DNA from: Streptomyces longispororuber
GTDB lineage: Bacteria > Actinomycetota > Actinomycetes > Streptomycetales > Streptomycetaceae
NCBI RefSeq assembly: GCF_014656095.1
Contig: NZ_BNBT01000017.1
Span: forward strand, 20,341-84,340
DNA: 64,000 bases
Direction of reading: 5' to 3'
The notes under the pieces are model-generated. The model saw only the letters and a list, made by a program, of their open reading frames with translations, was not told the origin of the DNA and did not search any database. Both the position numbers and the translations under genes were made by a program. How positions within the stretch are numbered: position 1 is the first letter of the stretch; every line of letters starts with the position of its first letter. Shown one piece after another: positions 51,286 to 60,635 of the stretch.

Positions 51286-51771
51286 ATGCGCCGTCGACTC
51301 ACCGCCCTGGCCGTGGGCGCCGCTGCCGTCACCCTCGGGACCGGCCTCACCGCCGCGCCCGCCTCCGCCGTCCCGGCGGACAAGGCCCAGGTGCTCAGCC
51401 GCTGGACCCAGACCGACGCGGGCAGCTACAACGCCTGGCTCTCGGCCCGCAACAACCAGGGCGCCTGGAGCGCGTACCAGTTCAACTGGACCACGGACCT
51501 GTGTTCCTCCTCCCCGGACAACCCGTTCGGCTTCCCGTTCGAGAAGGCCTGCGCGCGGCACGACTTCGGGTACCGCAACTACAAGGAGATGGGCACCTTC
51601 AACGCCAACAAGGCGCGTGTCGACAACGCCTTCCACGCCGACCTGAAGAGAGTCTGCGCCACCTACAGCGGCGCGAAGAAGGTCTCCTGCGACGCGCTGG
51701 CCTGGACGTACTACCAGGCGGTCGACAAGCTCGGCAGCGTCGCGCCCGCGGCGGTCGACTCCGCGGCCTGA
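51286..51771 (+). CDS. Secreted prokaryotic phospholipase A2
   Basis: A 161-residue preprotein: signal peptide MRRRLTALAVGAAAVTLGTG...APASA, then a mature ~130-residue enzyme like the Streptomyces violaceoruber PLA2. The catalytic His92-Asp93 pair is in KACARHDFGYRNYK. The calcium-loop region is FNWTTDLCSSSPDNPFGFPF, and four cysteines can form two disulfides. It hydrolyses the sn-2 ester of phospholipids outside the cell. AGGAGG lies 10 nt before the ATG. Confidence 0.92.
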   Translation: MRRRLTALAVGAAAVTLGTGLTAAPASAVPADKAQVLSRWTQTDAGSYNAWLSARNNQGAWSAYQFNWTTDLCSSSPDNPFGFPFEKACARHDFGYRNYKEMGTFNANKARVDNAFHADLKRVCATYSGAKKVSCDALAWTYYQAVDKLGSVAPAAVDSAA

Positions 51772-51780
51772 CCGGGGTGC

Positions 51781-51811
51781 GGAGGGGCGGGGCGCCGCGC
51801 CCCGCCCCTCC
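51781..51811. terminator. Hairpin terminator between convergent genes
   Basis: Perfect 14-bp arms (51781-51794, 51798-51811) with a 3-nt loop lie between the phospholipase stop (51771) and the convergent iminopeptidase stop (51830). Confidence 0.8.
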
Positions 51812-51829
51812 CGCGGGGCCGGGGCGGCC

Positions 51830-52792
51830 TCAGCCCCCGGCGGCGAAGCGGTCCAGCGCCCGCAGCACGTGCGCCGCGGTCGTGTCGTTGCCCACGTGGC
51901 CCGCGTCCTCGACGACGGTCAACTCCGAGCCCGGCCAGGCCCGGTGCAGCTCCCACGCCGTGGTGAGCGGCCCGCCCATGTCGAAGCGCCCGTGGATCAG
52001 CACCCCGGGGATGCCCGCCAGACGGTGGGCCTCGCGCAGCAGCACGCCCTCCTCCAGCCACGCGCCGTGCGCGAAGTAGTGGGCGCAGATGCGCACCAGC
52101 GCCAGCAGGGCGGTGGAGGGCCGGTCGCCGTACGGGCGGTAGGCGCCGCCCGTCTCCCCGAGCAGGACCGTGTCCTCCCAGGCGCACCAGTCGGCCGTGG
52201 CCTTCTCGCGCACGGCGGCGTCGGGGTGTTCGGTCAGGCGGGCGTAGGCGGCGACGACGTCCCCGTCGGGCGGCGTGCCGGGCGCGCCCGCCAGGAAGCG
52301 CTCCCACTGCTCGGGGAAGAAGCGGCCGACGCCGCGGTAGAGCCAGTCGAGCTCCGAGCGCCGGGTCGTGGTGACGGCGGACAGGACGATCTCGGAGACC
52401 CGCTCGGGGTACCGCTCGGCGTAGGCCAGGGCGAGTGTCGAGCCCCAGGAGCCGCCGTACAGCAGCCAGCGGTCGACGCCCAGGTGCTCCCGCAGCCGCT
52501 CCATGTCGGCGACCAGGTGCGCGGTGGTGTTGTGCCGCAGGTCGGTCGCGGGGTCGCTCGCGTGCGGCGTGCTGCGGCCGCAGTTGCGCTGGTCGAACAG
52601 GACGGTCCGGTACCGCTCCGGGTCGAAGTAGCGCCGCGTGCCCGGGTAGCACCCCGAGCCCGGCCCCCCGTGCACGACGAGCGCGGGCTTGCCGTCCGGG
52701 GCGCCGCAGACCTCCCAGTACACGCGGTTGCCGTCACCCACGTCCAGCATCCCCGTCCGATGCGGCTCGACCAGCGGATACAACCGGGCCAC
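51830..52792 (-). CDS. pip: Proline iminopeptidase
   Basis: A 320-residue S33-family alpha/beta hydrolase that removes N-terminal proline from peptides. The N-terminus reads MLDVGDGNRVYWEVCGAPDGKPALVVHGGPGSG. TVLFDQRNCGRSTPHA, nucleophile Ser in LLYGGSWGSTLALAYAERYP and His in VVEDAGHV complete the active site. The HGGPGSG and DQRGxGRS-type motifs are diagnostic for Pip. The start is GTG 52792 after a GAGGGAGGG tract; a longer reading upstream has no family support. Confidence 0.9.
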   Translation of the reverse strand: MARLYPLVEPHRTGMLDVGDGNRVYWEVCGAPDGKPALVVHGGPGSGCYPGTRRYFDPERYRTVLFDQRNCGRSTPHASDPATDLRHNTTAHLVADMERLREHLGVDRWLLYGGSWGSTLALAYAERYPERVSEIVLSAVTTTRRSELDWLYRGVGRFFPEQWERFLAGAPGTPPDGDVVAAYARLTEHPDAAVREKATADWCAWEDTVLLGETGGAYRPYGDRPSTALLALVRICAHYFAHGAWLEEGVLLREAHRLAGIPGVLIHGRFDMGGPLTTAWELHRAWPGSELTVVEDAGHVGNDTTAAHVLRALDRFAAGG

Positions 52793-52911
52793 GGCCGGCC
52801 CTCCCTCGCCTCGGCAGTCCTCGCCCCGGCACCGTACGACACCACGCCGTCCCCGGGTGTGGTCCCCGCCCCCATAGGGCCGCGCGGCACCCTCTCCTAC
52901 AGTCCCCGGGC

Positions 52912-53940
52912 ATGACCGAGACCCGAGTCCCCCCACGCGACCGCCGCCGGAGCCCGGTACGGGCCCTGGCCGCCGCGCTCCTCGCCGCCCTGCCGGTCCT
53001 GCCGGTCCTCCCGGCCCCCGCCGCGACCGCCGCCACGCCCCCGGCCCCTGCGGCCACCGTCCGGGAAGTCACCGGATTCGGCACCAACCCGGGGCAGTTG
53101 CGGATGTTCCGGTACGTCCCCGACGGGCTGCCCGCCGGCCGGCCCGTGGTCGTCGCCCTGCACGGGTGCACCCAGAACGCCGCCGGGTACGGCACCGGCA
53201 GCGGCTGGACCGAACTCGCCGACCGTTGGGGCTTCTCCCTCGTCCTGCCCCAGCAGCAGACCGCCAACAACGTCTCCGCGTGCTTCAACTGGTTCAAGCC
53301 CGCCGACACCGCCCGCGGCGGCGGCGAGGCCGCCTCCGTCGCGCAGATGGCCGACCGCCAGCTCGCCGACGCGGCCGGGGACCCCCGGCGCGTGTACGTC
53401 ACGGGCCTGTCGGCGGGCGGCGGCATGACCTCGGTGATGATGGCCGCCTACCCGGAGAGGTTCGCCGCGGGCGGCGTCGTCGCGGGGCTCCCGTACGGCT
53501 GCGCGCAGGCCGCCGGGTCCCCCTGGGTGTGCATGAGCCTCGGCGGCGGGCTCGGCCCCCGGCAGTGGGGCGACCGCGTCCGGGCCGCGCGGCCCGGCTA
53601 CGGCGGCCCCTGGCCGGCCCTCACCGTGCTGCACGGCACCGCCGACCGCACGGTGGCCCCGGTCAACATGACCGACCTCGTGGCGCAGTGGACCGACGTG
53701 CACGGCGCCGACCGGACACCGGACGTCGCCGACACCGACGCCGGGTACCCGCACCGGGTGTACGAGGGACCGGGCGGCGCCCCCGCCGTCGAGACGTACG
53801 CCCTCACCGGGACGGGGCACGGCCAGCCCGTCGCCCCCGGCACGGGCGGCGAGCGGTGCGGCACCGCCGGGCCGTACCTCCTCGACGTCGGGCTGTGCGC
53901 CGCCCACCGGCTGGGCCGCGCCTGGGGCCTCGACGGGTGA
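52912..53940 (+). CDS. Secreted PHB-depolymerase-family esterase
   Basis: A 342-residue preprotein of the LpqC/PHB depolymerase esterase family. It has a signal region (ALAAALLAALPVLPVLPAPAATAA), oxyanion motif PVVVALHGCTQNAAGYG, nucleophile in VTGLSAGGGMTSVMM (GLSAGG) and His near LTGTGHGQPV. Such enzymes cleave polyhydroxybutyrate oligomers, acetyl-xylan or feruloyl esters. The ATG at 52912 lies 9 nt after a TACAGT -10-like hexamer, so the mRNA may be leaderless. The next genes (hydroxybutyrate dehydrogenase, MHS transporter) favour a hydroxyalkanoate substrate. Confidence 0.85.
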   Translation: MTETRVPPRDRRRSPVRALAAALLAALPVLPVLPAPAATAATPPAPAATVREVTGFGTNPGQLRMFRYVPDGLPAGRPVVVALHGCTQNAAGYGTGSGWTELADRWGFSLVLPQQQTANNVSACFNWFKPADTARGGGEAASVAQMADRQLADAAGDPRRVYVTGLSAGGGMTSVMMAAYPERFAAGGVVAGLPYGCAQAAGSPWVCMSLGGGLGPRQWGDRVRAARPGYGGPWPALTVLHGTADRTVAPVNMTDLVAQWTDVHGADRTPDVADTDAGYPHRVYEGPGGAPAVETYALTGTGHGQPVAPGTGGERCGTAGPYLLDVGLCAAHRLGRAWGLDG

Positions 53941-53974
53941 CGCGGACGGGTGACGCGGGCGGGTGCGCTGCCCG

Positions 53975-54098
53975 TGGGGCGGCTGGTCCGGTGCCCATGG
54001 GGCGGCCGGTCCGGTGCCGCGTGGGGCGGCCGGTCCGGTGCCCGTGGGGCGGCGGGTGCGCTGCCCACGGGGCGGCAAGCCCGTCGGCCAGGGGGCGG
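53975..54098. repeat. 23-bp tandem repeats, about six units
   Basis: TGGGGCGG-containing units of a GCCCRTGGGGCGGCCGGTCCGGT consensus recur at 53975, 53998, 54022, 54045, 54068 and 54091 (spacings 23, 24, 23, 23, 23). They lie in the 257-bp gap before the hydroxybutyrate dehydrogenase. Confidence 0.85.
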
Positions 54099-54197
54099 CC
54101 GGTCCGCCGCCCATGGGGTCAGGAGCCATACCCCGTGCCGAAGTTGTGGTGTCCGGCCCCATGGGCGGGACCGTCCGCCCACCCTAGGTTTCCGGCC

Positions 54198-54983
54198 ATG
54201 ACAAGCGGACCTCACCCCAGCGCCCCGGCCCCCGGCGGCGTCGACCTGCGCGGCCGCACCGCCCTCGTGACCGGCGGCGGCAGCGGCATCGGCCGCGCCT
54301 GCGCGGCGGCGCTCGCCGGGGCCGGCGCGGACACGCACGTCGTGGACATCGACGCGGCCGCCGCCAAGGCCGTCGCGGACGCCGTCGGCGGTCACGCGCA
54401 CACGGCGGACCTCGCCGACGCCGAGGCGATCGCGGGCCTGCCCACCGCGGTCGACATCCTCGTGAACAGCGCCGGGCTCCAGCACGTCGCCCCGCTCACC
54501 GACTTCCCGCCCGCGCGCTTCGCCCTCATCCAACAGGTCATGGTCACCGCGCCGTTCCTGCTCCTGCGGCAGACCCTGCCGCACATGTACGCGCGGGGCT
54601 GGGGCCGCGCCGTGCACATCTCCAGCGTCCACGGCCGCCGCGCAAGCGCCTTCAAGAGCGCCTACGTCGCCGCCAAGCACGGCCTCGAAGGGCTCAGCAA
54701 GGTCACCGCCGTCGAGGGCGCCCCGCACGGCGTCACCAGCAACTGCGTCAGCCCCGGCTACGTCCGCACGCCCCTGGTCCAGGCGCAGTTGCACGACCAG
54801 GCCGCCGCCCACCGCATCGCCGAGGACGACGTGCTCACCGACGTGCTCCTGACCCGCTCCCCGCTCAAGCGCCTCGCCGAACCGGAGGAGGTCGCCGCCG
54901 CCGTCCTGTGGCTCTGCGGCCCGCACTCCGGCTACGTGACCGGCAGTTCGCTGACCCTCGACGGCGGCTGGACCGCGACCTGA
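54198..54983 (+). CDS. 3-hydroxybutyrate dehydrogenase-like SDR
   Basis: A 261-residue short-chain dehydrogenase. It has TALVTGGGSGIGRACAAAL (NAD-binding TGxxxGIG), NSAGLQHVAPLTDFP, catalytic Ser in VHISSVHG, Tyr/Lys in SAYVAAKHGLEGL (YxxxK), and CVSPGYVRTPLV. The AGLQHVAP, HGRRAS and GYVRTPLVxxQ elements are characteristic of D-3-hydroxybutyrate dehydrogenase, which makes acetoacetate. A TAGGTT hexamer directly upstream could be the -10 of a leaderless transcript. It is followed by an MHS transporter. Confidence 0.85.
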   Translation: MTSGPHPSAPAPGGVDLRGRTALVTGGGSGIGRACAAALAGAGADTHVVDIDAAAAKAVADAVGGHAHTADLADAEAIAGLPTAVDILVNSAGLQHVAPLTDFPPARFALIQQVMVTAPFLLLRQTLPHMYARGWGRAVHISSVHGRRASAFKSAYVAAKHGLEGLSKVTAVEGAPHGVTSNCVSPGYVRTPLVQAQLHDQAAAHRIAEDDVLTDVLLTRSPLKRLAEPEEVAAAVLWLCGPHSGYVTGSSLTLDGGWTAT

Positions 54984-55053
54984 CCCCGCCCGGCCCGCCA
55001 CCCCCCCGACCCGGTGGGCCCGCCCCTCGTCCCCACCCACCCGCGAGAACACG

Positions 55054-56526
55054 GTGATCCCCATGGCCCGTCCCCGCCCGCGCCCCCGTCCCCGCAGCGG
55101 CATCACCCGGATCGTCGGCGCCAGCCTCGTCGGCACCACCATCGAGTGGTACGACTTCTTCCTCTACGGCACCGCCGCCGCCCTCGTCTTCAACGAGCTG
55201 TTCTTCCCCACCGCCGACCCGCTCACCGGCACGCTCATCGCCTTCGTCACCTACGCGATCGGCTTCCTCGCCCGGCCGCTCGGCGGCGTCGTCTTCGGCC
55301 ACTTCGGCGACAAGGTGGGGCGCAAGAAGCTGCTCGTGCTGAGCCTGCTCCTGATGGGCGGCTCCACCTTCGCCATGGGGCTGCTGCCCACCTACGACGC
55401 CATCGGGATCGGCGCGCCCGTCCTGCTCACCCTGTTGCGCCTGGTGCAGGGCTTCGCGCTCGGCGGCGAGTGGGGCGGCGCCGTCCTGATCGTCTCCGAG
55501 CACGGCGGCGCCCGGCACCGCGGGTTCTGGGCCTCCTGGCCGCAGTCCGGCGCGCCCGGCGGCAACCTGCTCGCCACCGGGGTGCTCGCGCTGCTCGCCG
55601 GCGTCCAGTCCGACGCCGCCTTCGAGTCCTGGGGCTGGCGTATCCCGTTCCTGCTGTCCGGCGTCCTGGTGCTGGTCGGGCTGTGGATCCGCCTCTCCGT
55701 CACCGAGTCACCGCTGTTCCTGAAGGCGCGGGCCGAGGCCGAGGCCGCCGCCGCGCGCGGGCAGGGCGGCGGGCAGGACGCACCCGTCGTGGAGGTGTTC
55801 CGCAGGAACTGGCGCCAGGTGCTCACCGCCGTCGGCACGCGCTTCGGCGAGAACATCTCCTACTACGTCCTCACGTCCTTCCTGCTCGTCTACGTCACCA
55901 CCCACCTGGACCTGCCCAAGAGCACCGCCCTGAACGCCGTCCTGATCGGCTCGGCCGTGCACTTCGTCACCATCCCCGCCTGGGGCGCGCTGTCCGACCG
56001 GCTCGGGCGGCGGCCGGTGACGCTCGTCGGGTCGGTGGGTATGGCCGTGTGGGCGTTCCTGTTCTTCACGCTCGTCGACTCCGGTTCGTTCGCCGTGATC
56101 ACCGCGGCGGTCACCGTCGGGCTGCTCCTGCACGGCGCCATGTACGGACCGCAGGCCGCGTTCATCTCCGAGATGTTCGACACCCGGGTGCGCTACTCCG
56201 GGGCCTCGGTCGGTTCGCAGCTCGCCTCCGTCGTCGCGGGCGCCCTCGCGCCGATCATCGCCGTCGAACTGCTCAAGGAGTACGACTCGTCGGTGCCCGT
56301 GGCGCTGTACCTGTGCCTGGCCGCCGTGGTGACCACGGTGACGGTGGTCCTCGCCCGCGAGACCCGCGGCCGGGACCTCGCCCGCGCCGCCGCCGACGCC
56401 ACCACCGCGACCACCACCGCGAGCAACGCCGCGCCCACTGCCGCGACCGGCGCCGAGACCACCGGCGACGCCACCGACGGGACCGCCCCGGGGTCCGCGC
56501 CGGTACGCTCCGGCGAGCGCCCTTGA
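55054..56526 (+). CDS. MHS-family MFS transporter
   Basis: A 490-residue 12-TM symporter of the metabolite:H+ symporter family. It has ASLVGTTIEWYDFFLYGTAAALVF at TM1, GHFGDKVGRKKLLVLSLLLMG (motif A), LVQGFALGGEWGGAVLIVSEH, and EMFDTRVRYSGASVGSQLA. Family members import mono- and dicarboxylates such as proline betaine, shikimate or hydroxybutyrate; the adjacent dehydrogenase suggests 3-hydroxybutyrate or a similar acid. GTG 55054 or ATG 55063 could be the start. The C-terminus is a Thr/Ala-rich repeat tail of ~45 residues. Confidence 0.86.
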   Translation: MIPMARPRPRPRPRSGITRIVGASLVGTTIEWYDFFLYGTAAALVFNELFFPTADPLTGTLIAFVTYAIGFLARPLGGVVFGHFGDKVGRKKLLVLSLLLMGGSTFAMGLLPTYDAIGIGAPVLLTLLRLVQGFALGGEWGGAVLIVSEHGGARHRGFWASWPQSGAPGGNLLATGVLALLAGVQSDAAFESWGWRIPFLLSGVLVLVGLWIRLSVTESPLFLKARAEAEAAAARGQGGGQDAPVVEVFRRNWRQVLTAVGTRFGENISYYVLTSFLLVYVTTHLDLPKSTALNAVLIGSAVHFVTIPAWGALSDRLGRRPVTLVGSVGMAVWAFLFFTLVDSGSFAVITAAVTVGLLLHGAMYGPQAAFISEMFDTRVRYSGASVGSQLASVVAGALAPIIAVELLKEYDSSVPVALYLCLAAVVTTVTVVLARETRGRDLARAAADATTATTTASNAAPTAATGAETTGDATDGTAPGSAPVRSGERP

Positions 56527-56569
56527 GGCCCGTACGCCCGTATGTCCGTACGCCGGGAGGCAGCCGACC

Positions 56570-58522
56570 GTGTCATCCGCCCACCGCCGCCCCGGCACCC
56601 GCCCCGCCCCCGCCGACGGCACCGCCGCCACCGCCCTGCGGGACCTCATCGGCCTGCTCGAACGGCACGCCCCCGCCGAGCACTTCGCCCGCCCGGCCGC
56701 CGCGGCCAGGGCGGCCGGGGTGGGCCGGGCGGACCTCGCCCTGGTCGAGGAGCCCGCCGAGGCGGCCGAGGCCGTGCGCCGCACCCTGGACCAGCACCGC
56801 CGCCGCGAGGCCGAGCTGTCCGCGCTGTTCGACACCGCGGGCGACCTGGCGGCCCTCACCGACCTCGACGCGGTCCTGCGGGCCATCGTGCGCCGCGCCC
56901 GGCTGCTCCTGCGCACCGACGTGGCGTACCTGACGCTCAACGACCCGGCCGCGGGCGACACGTTCATGCGCGTCACCGACGGCTGTACGTCCGCGGCCTT
57001 CCAGCAGCTCCGGCTCGGGATGGGCGAGGGGCTCGGCGGGCTCGTCGCCCAGACCGCCCGCCCCTACGCCAGCGCCGACTACCGCGCCGACACCCGGTTC
57101 CGGCACACCGCCGCCATCGACGCGGGCGTCGGCGAGGAGGGGCTGCGCGGCATCCTCGGCGTGCCGCTGCGCGTCGGCAGCCGCGTCATCGGCGTCCTGT
57201 ACGCCGCCGACCGCGGCCCGCGCGACTTCGCGCCCGACCAGATCGCGCTGCTCGCCTCGCTCGCCGACCACGCCGCCGTCGCCATCGACGGGGCCCGCCT
57301 CCTGGAGGAGACCCGCGCCGCGCTCGTCGAGCTGAACGCCGCCACCGCCACCGCCCGCGCGCAGAGCGAGGCGCTGCGCCGCGCCGCCGAGACGCACGAC
57401 CGGCTCACCGACATCGTGCTGCGCGGCGGCGACGTGGCCGACGTCGCCGCCGAGATCGCCGCGCTGCTCGACGGCGGCCTGGTCGTCCAGGACGCCGACG
57501 GCACCGAACTGGCCCGCGTCGGCGCCGCGGCCCCCGCCCCGTCCGCCGACGGCGTGGCCGCCTCCCGCGCGGGCGGCCGGGCCGTGGCCGTGGACGGCGT
57601 CTGGGTCTCCGCCGTGCTCGCCGGGCCCGAACTCCTCGGCAGCGTCGCGCTCAGCGGCCGCCCCGACCTCACCGACAGCGACCGGCGCCTCTTCGAGCGG
57701 GCCAGCCTCGACACCGCGCTGCTCCTGCTGCTGCGCCGCTCGGTGGCCGAGGCCGAGGACCGGGTGCGCGGGGAGCTCCTCGACGACCTGCTCACCACCG
57801 CGCACGCCGGCGATCCGCGCCACGCCGGCAGCCTCACCCTGCGCGCCCGCCGCCTCGGCGTGGACCTCGCCGCGCCCACCGCCGTCCTGGTCCTGGACGC
57901 CGACGGCGACGCGCGGGCCCGCCCCGCCGCCCAGGCCGTGCGCCACGCGCGAGCCCTGCGCGGCCTCGCGGGCCCGCACAGCGGCCACGTCGTGCTGCTC
58001 GCGCCCACCGCGGACCCCGGGCCGCTCGCCGCGCGCCTGGCCGCCGTCGTCGGCGAGGCCCTCGGGGCGCCCGTGACCGTCGGCGCCGCGGGCCCCGCGA
58101 CCGGCCACGACCAACTGCCCGCCACGCACGCCGAGGCGCTGCGCTGCCTGCGGGCGCTGACCGGCCTCGGCCGCACCGGCGAGGGCGCGAGCCTGCCGGA
58201 CCTCGGCTTCGTCGGCGTCCTCCTCGGCGACCGGGCCGACCTCACCGGGTACGTCCGCCGCGTCCTCGGCCCCGTCCTCGACTACGACGCCCGCCGCGGC
58301 ACCGACCTGGTCCGCACCCTGGAGGCGTACTTCGACCAGGGCGCGAGCCCGGCCCGCGCCAAGGACGCGCTGCACGTCCACGTGAACACCGTCGTCCAGC
58401 GCCTGGACCGCGCCGCCCGGCTCCTCGGCGCCGACTGGAACAGCCCGGCCCGCGCCCTGGAGCTCCAGCTCGCCCTGCGCCTCAACCGCCTGTCCCGCCC
58501 GCCGCGGCCCCGCCCGGCCTAG
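56570..58522 (+). CDS. GAF-domain PucR/CdaR-type transcriptional regulator
   Basis: A 650-residue regulator. Residues ~90-255 form a GAF domain (AELSALFDTAGDLAALTDLDAVLRAIVRRAR... GVLYAADRGPRDFAPDQIALLASLADHAAVAI). A central coiled and GGDEF-like PucR region follows (LRARRLGVDLAAPTAVLVLD). The C-terminal PucR helix-turn-helix is LVRTLEAYFDQGASPARAKDALHVHVNTVVQRLDR. Such proteins respond to small metabolites and often control catabolic genes. It follows the hydroxybutyrate genes by 43 bp and is probably their regulator. Its 3' end overlaps the convergent ABC gene by 41 bp. Confidence 0.87.
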   Translation: MSSAHRRPGTRPAPADGTAATALRDLIGLLERHAPAEHFARPAAAARAAGVGRADLALVEEPAEAAEAVRRTLDQHRRREAELSALFDTAGDLAALTDLDAVLRAIVRRARLLLRTDVAYLTLNDPAAGDTFMRVTDGCTSAAFQQLRLGMGEGLGGLVAQTARPYASADYRADTRFRHTAAIDAGVGEEGLRGILGVPLRVGSRVIGVLYAADRGPRDFAPDQIALLASLADHAAVAIDGARLLEETRAALVELNAATATARAQSEALRRAAETHDRLTDIVLRGGDVADVAAEIAALLDGGLVVQDADGTELARVGAAAPAPSADGVAASRAGGRAVAVDGVWVSAVLAGPELLGSVALSGRPDLTDSDRRLFERASLDTALLLLLRRSVAEAEDRVRGELLDDLLTTAHAGDPRHAGSLTLRARRLGVDLAAPTAVLVLDADGDARARPAAQAVRHARALRGLAGPHSGHVVLLAPTADPGPLAARLAAVVGEALGAPVTVGAAGPATGHDQLPATHAEALRCLRALTGLGRTGEGASLPDLGFVGVLLGDRADLTGYVRRVLGPVLDYDARRGTDLVRTLEAYFDQGASPARAKDALHVHVNTVVQRLDRAARLLGADWNSPARALELQLALRLNRLSRPPRPRPA

Positions 58523-60635
58523 CGGCGGGGGAGCGGCGCACCTGCGCGGGCACGCCGTCGAGGGTGCCGGGGGCCGGGTAAGGGACGTCCGCGCGGGGGT
58601 CGTACGCCGGTGGGCCTCCCGCGGCGGCGGTGTCGGTGTCGGCCGGGCCGGTGCGGTACTGGTGCGACTGGAGCTCGAAGAGGCGCCGGAACACCCCCGG
58701 CCCCTCGGTGGCCATGAGCGTGGCGAAGTCCCCGTGCTCGACGAGCCTGCCGTGCTCCATGACGTAGATGACGTCGGCCTCCTTGACGCTGTGCAGCCGG
58801 TGCGTGACCAGCACGATCGTCTGGTCCGCCGCGGCCAGGGCGCGGATCTTGTCGAACGCGTCGACCTCGGCGGCCGGGTCCATGCTGCTGGTGGGTTCGT
58901 CGCAGATGAGGATGCCCGCGCCGCGGAAGTACGCGCGGGCCAGGGCGAGCCGCTGCCACTGCCCGCCGGAGAGGTCGACGCCGCCCTCGTACCCCTTCTC
59001 GCACAGCGTGTCCCAGCCGTGCGGCAGGTCGTCCAGGACGCGGTGCGCGTCGGCGTACGCGGCGGCCGCGTCCAGCCGCTCGGCGTCGCCGATCTTCCCG
59101 GGGCGGCTGATCGCCACGTTCGCGCGGGCCGTGAACGGCCACCGCTGGAAGTCCTGCGGCACCAGCGCCACCTGCGCGAACACGTCGTCGCGCGAGAGCG
59201 CCCGCAGATCGGTCCCGTCCCAGCGGACGGCGCCGCCGGAGGGCAGGTAGACGCCCGCGAGGAGCTTGCTGAGGGTCGTCTTGCCGGAGCCGTTCGCGCC
59301 GACCAGGGCGATCACCTGCCCCCTGCGCACGCTCAGGGACACGTCGTCGAGCGCGGGCCGCTCCCGCCCCGCGTAGCGGAACGTGACCCGGTCGAAGGTG
59401 ATCTCGGCGGGCGCCTCGGGCACCGGCGCCCCCGCGGCGGGGATCGCGCGCCGCCGGGCCTCCTCCCGGGCACGGATCAGGTCCGTCATGAACAGGCTCT
59501 GCTCGTACAGGTGGTGGATGTTGGTCACCATCCGCCGCAGCCCCGCCGTACCGCTGGTCAGGGCGAGGGCGGCCGTCGCGCCGGACGCGAGCGGCATCTG
59601 GCCGTGCGTCAGGAGCCAGGCGAGCAGCGCGTACGTCGCCGCGGCCGTCAGGCCCGACAGCGCCGAGGTGGTCAGGTCCGTGCGGGCCTCCAGGTGCGCG
59701 AGGCGCGTCTGCTCGTCCGCCGCCTGCACGGCCATCCGGTCGAACTGGTCGAGCAGGAACGGGCCCGCGCCGTGCACCCGCAGCTCCGGCGCGGCCCGCT
59801 GCGAGATCAGCAGCCGCCGCAGCGCCGCCTGCTGGCGCACGTGCTCCAGCCAGACCTGTACGGAGGCGTACGTCCTGCGCGCCGAGCGGACCGTGCCCCA
59901 CGCCTTGGGCACCACCACGGCGACGAGCAGCGGCAGCAGCACCGGGTGCAGCACCGCGAGGACCCCGCTCACGGCGAGCAGCGCCATGAGGGCCTCCACG
60001 ATGCCGAGGGTGTGGTCGATGAGCCGGCGCGCCGCGGTCTGGCCGTGCTGCCCGGAGTCGAGGACCGCGTGGAAGTCGGCGCGCTCGATGTGCTCCACCT
60101 CCACCCGCACGACCTGCTCCAGCATGGACAGGGCGGCCAGGCGCTCCACCTTCGGCCCGAGGCGCCCCGAGGCCGCGAAGGTCACCGCGCGCAGGGTCGC
60201 CGCGAGCGCGCTGGCGGCGGCCACGCCGAGGAGCGACGGCAGGGCCTCGCGCACCCGCTCGGCCGTCGGGCCCGCCGCGAACAGCGACACCAGGACGCGG
60301 TTGGTGGCCAGCAGCCCGAACGCGGTGGCGGCGGCCTGGCCGAGCTGCGCCACGACGACGACCACCAGGGCCACCGGGTCCGCCCGCCAGGCCAGCGCGG
60401 CCGTGTGCCCGGACAGGGCCGGGATCTGCCGCAGGATCGCGAGGAAGGACGTCTGCAGGCGGGCGCCCTCGTGCGCGGTCCACCCCCAGGAGCCTCTGAG
60501 CCGCCCGCCGAAGAGGAGCTGTTCGGGCGGCGCGTGCTCGGGCGGCGCGTGCTCGCGCGGCGCGGCGGGGCCTTCGCCCGCCCGGCCGCGCCGCCGCTTC
60601 CGCGCGCGGGCTCCCGCTGGATGGTGCGGCCGCAC
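58482..60635 (-). CDS. ABC exporter, fused permease and ATPase
   Basis: A ~717-residue half-transporter. A six-helix type I exporter membrane domain (DPVALVVVVVAQLGQAAATAFG ... YALLAWLLTHGQMPLASGATAALAL) is followed by an ATPase. Its Walker A is GANGSGKTT, Q-loop LVPQDFQRW, signature VDLSGGQWQRLALARA, Walker B ILICDEPTSSMD and switch His VLVTHRL. GTG 60635 is my best start (GGAGG 4 nt upstream), but the first ~60 residues are low-complexity and a later start is possible. Substrate unknown; it probably works as a homodimer. Confidence 0.87.
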   Translation of the reverse strand: MRPHHPAGARARKRRRGRAGEGPAAPREHAPPEHAPPEQLLFGGRLRGSWGWTAHEGARLQTSFLAILRQIPALSGHTAALAWRADPVALVVVVVAQLGQAAATAFGLLATNRVLVSLFAAGPTAERVREALPSLLGVAAASALAATLRAVTFAASGRLGPKVERLAALSMLEQVVRVEVEHIERADFHAVLDSGQHGQTAARRLIDHTLGIVEALMALLAVSGVLAVLHPVLLPLLVAVVVPKAWGTVRSARRTYASVQVWLEHVRQQAALRRLLISQRAAPELRVHGAGPFLLDQFDRMAVQAADEQTRLAHLEARTDLTTSALSGLTAAATYALLAWLLTHGQMPLASGATAALALTSGTAGLRRMVTNIHHLYEQSLFMTDLIRAREEARRRAIPAAGAPVPEAPAEITFDRVTFRYAGRERPALDDVSLSVRRGQVIALVGANGSGKTTLSKLLAGVYLPSGGAVRWDGTDLRALSRDDVFAQVALVPQDFQRWPFTARANVAISRPGKIGDAERLDAAAAYADAHRVLDDLPHGWDTLCEKGYEGGVDLSGGQWQRLALARAYFRGAGILICDEPTSSMDPAAEVDAFDKIRALAAADQTIVLVTHRLHSVKEADVIYVMEHGRLVEHGDFATLMATEGPGVFRRLFELQSHQYRTGPADTDTAAAGGPPAYDPRADVPYPAPGTLDGVPAQVRRSPAARPGGAAAGGTGG

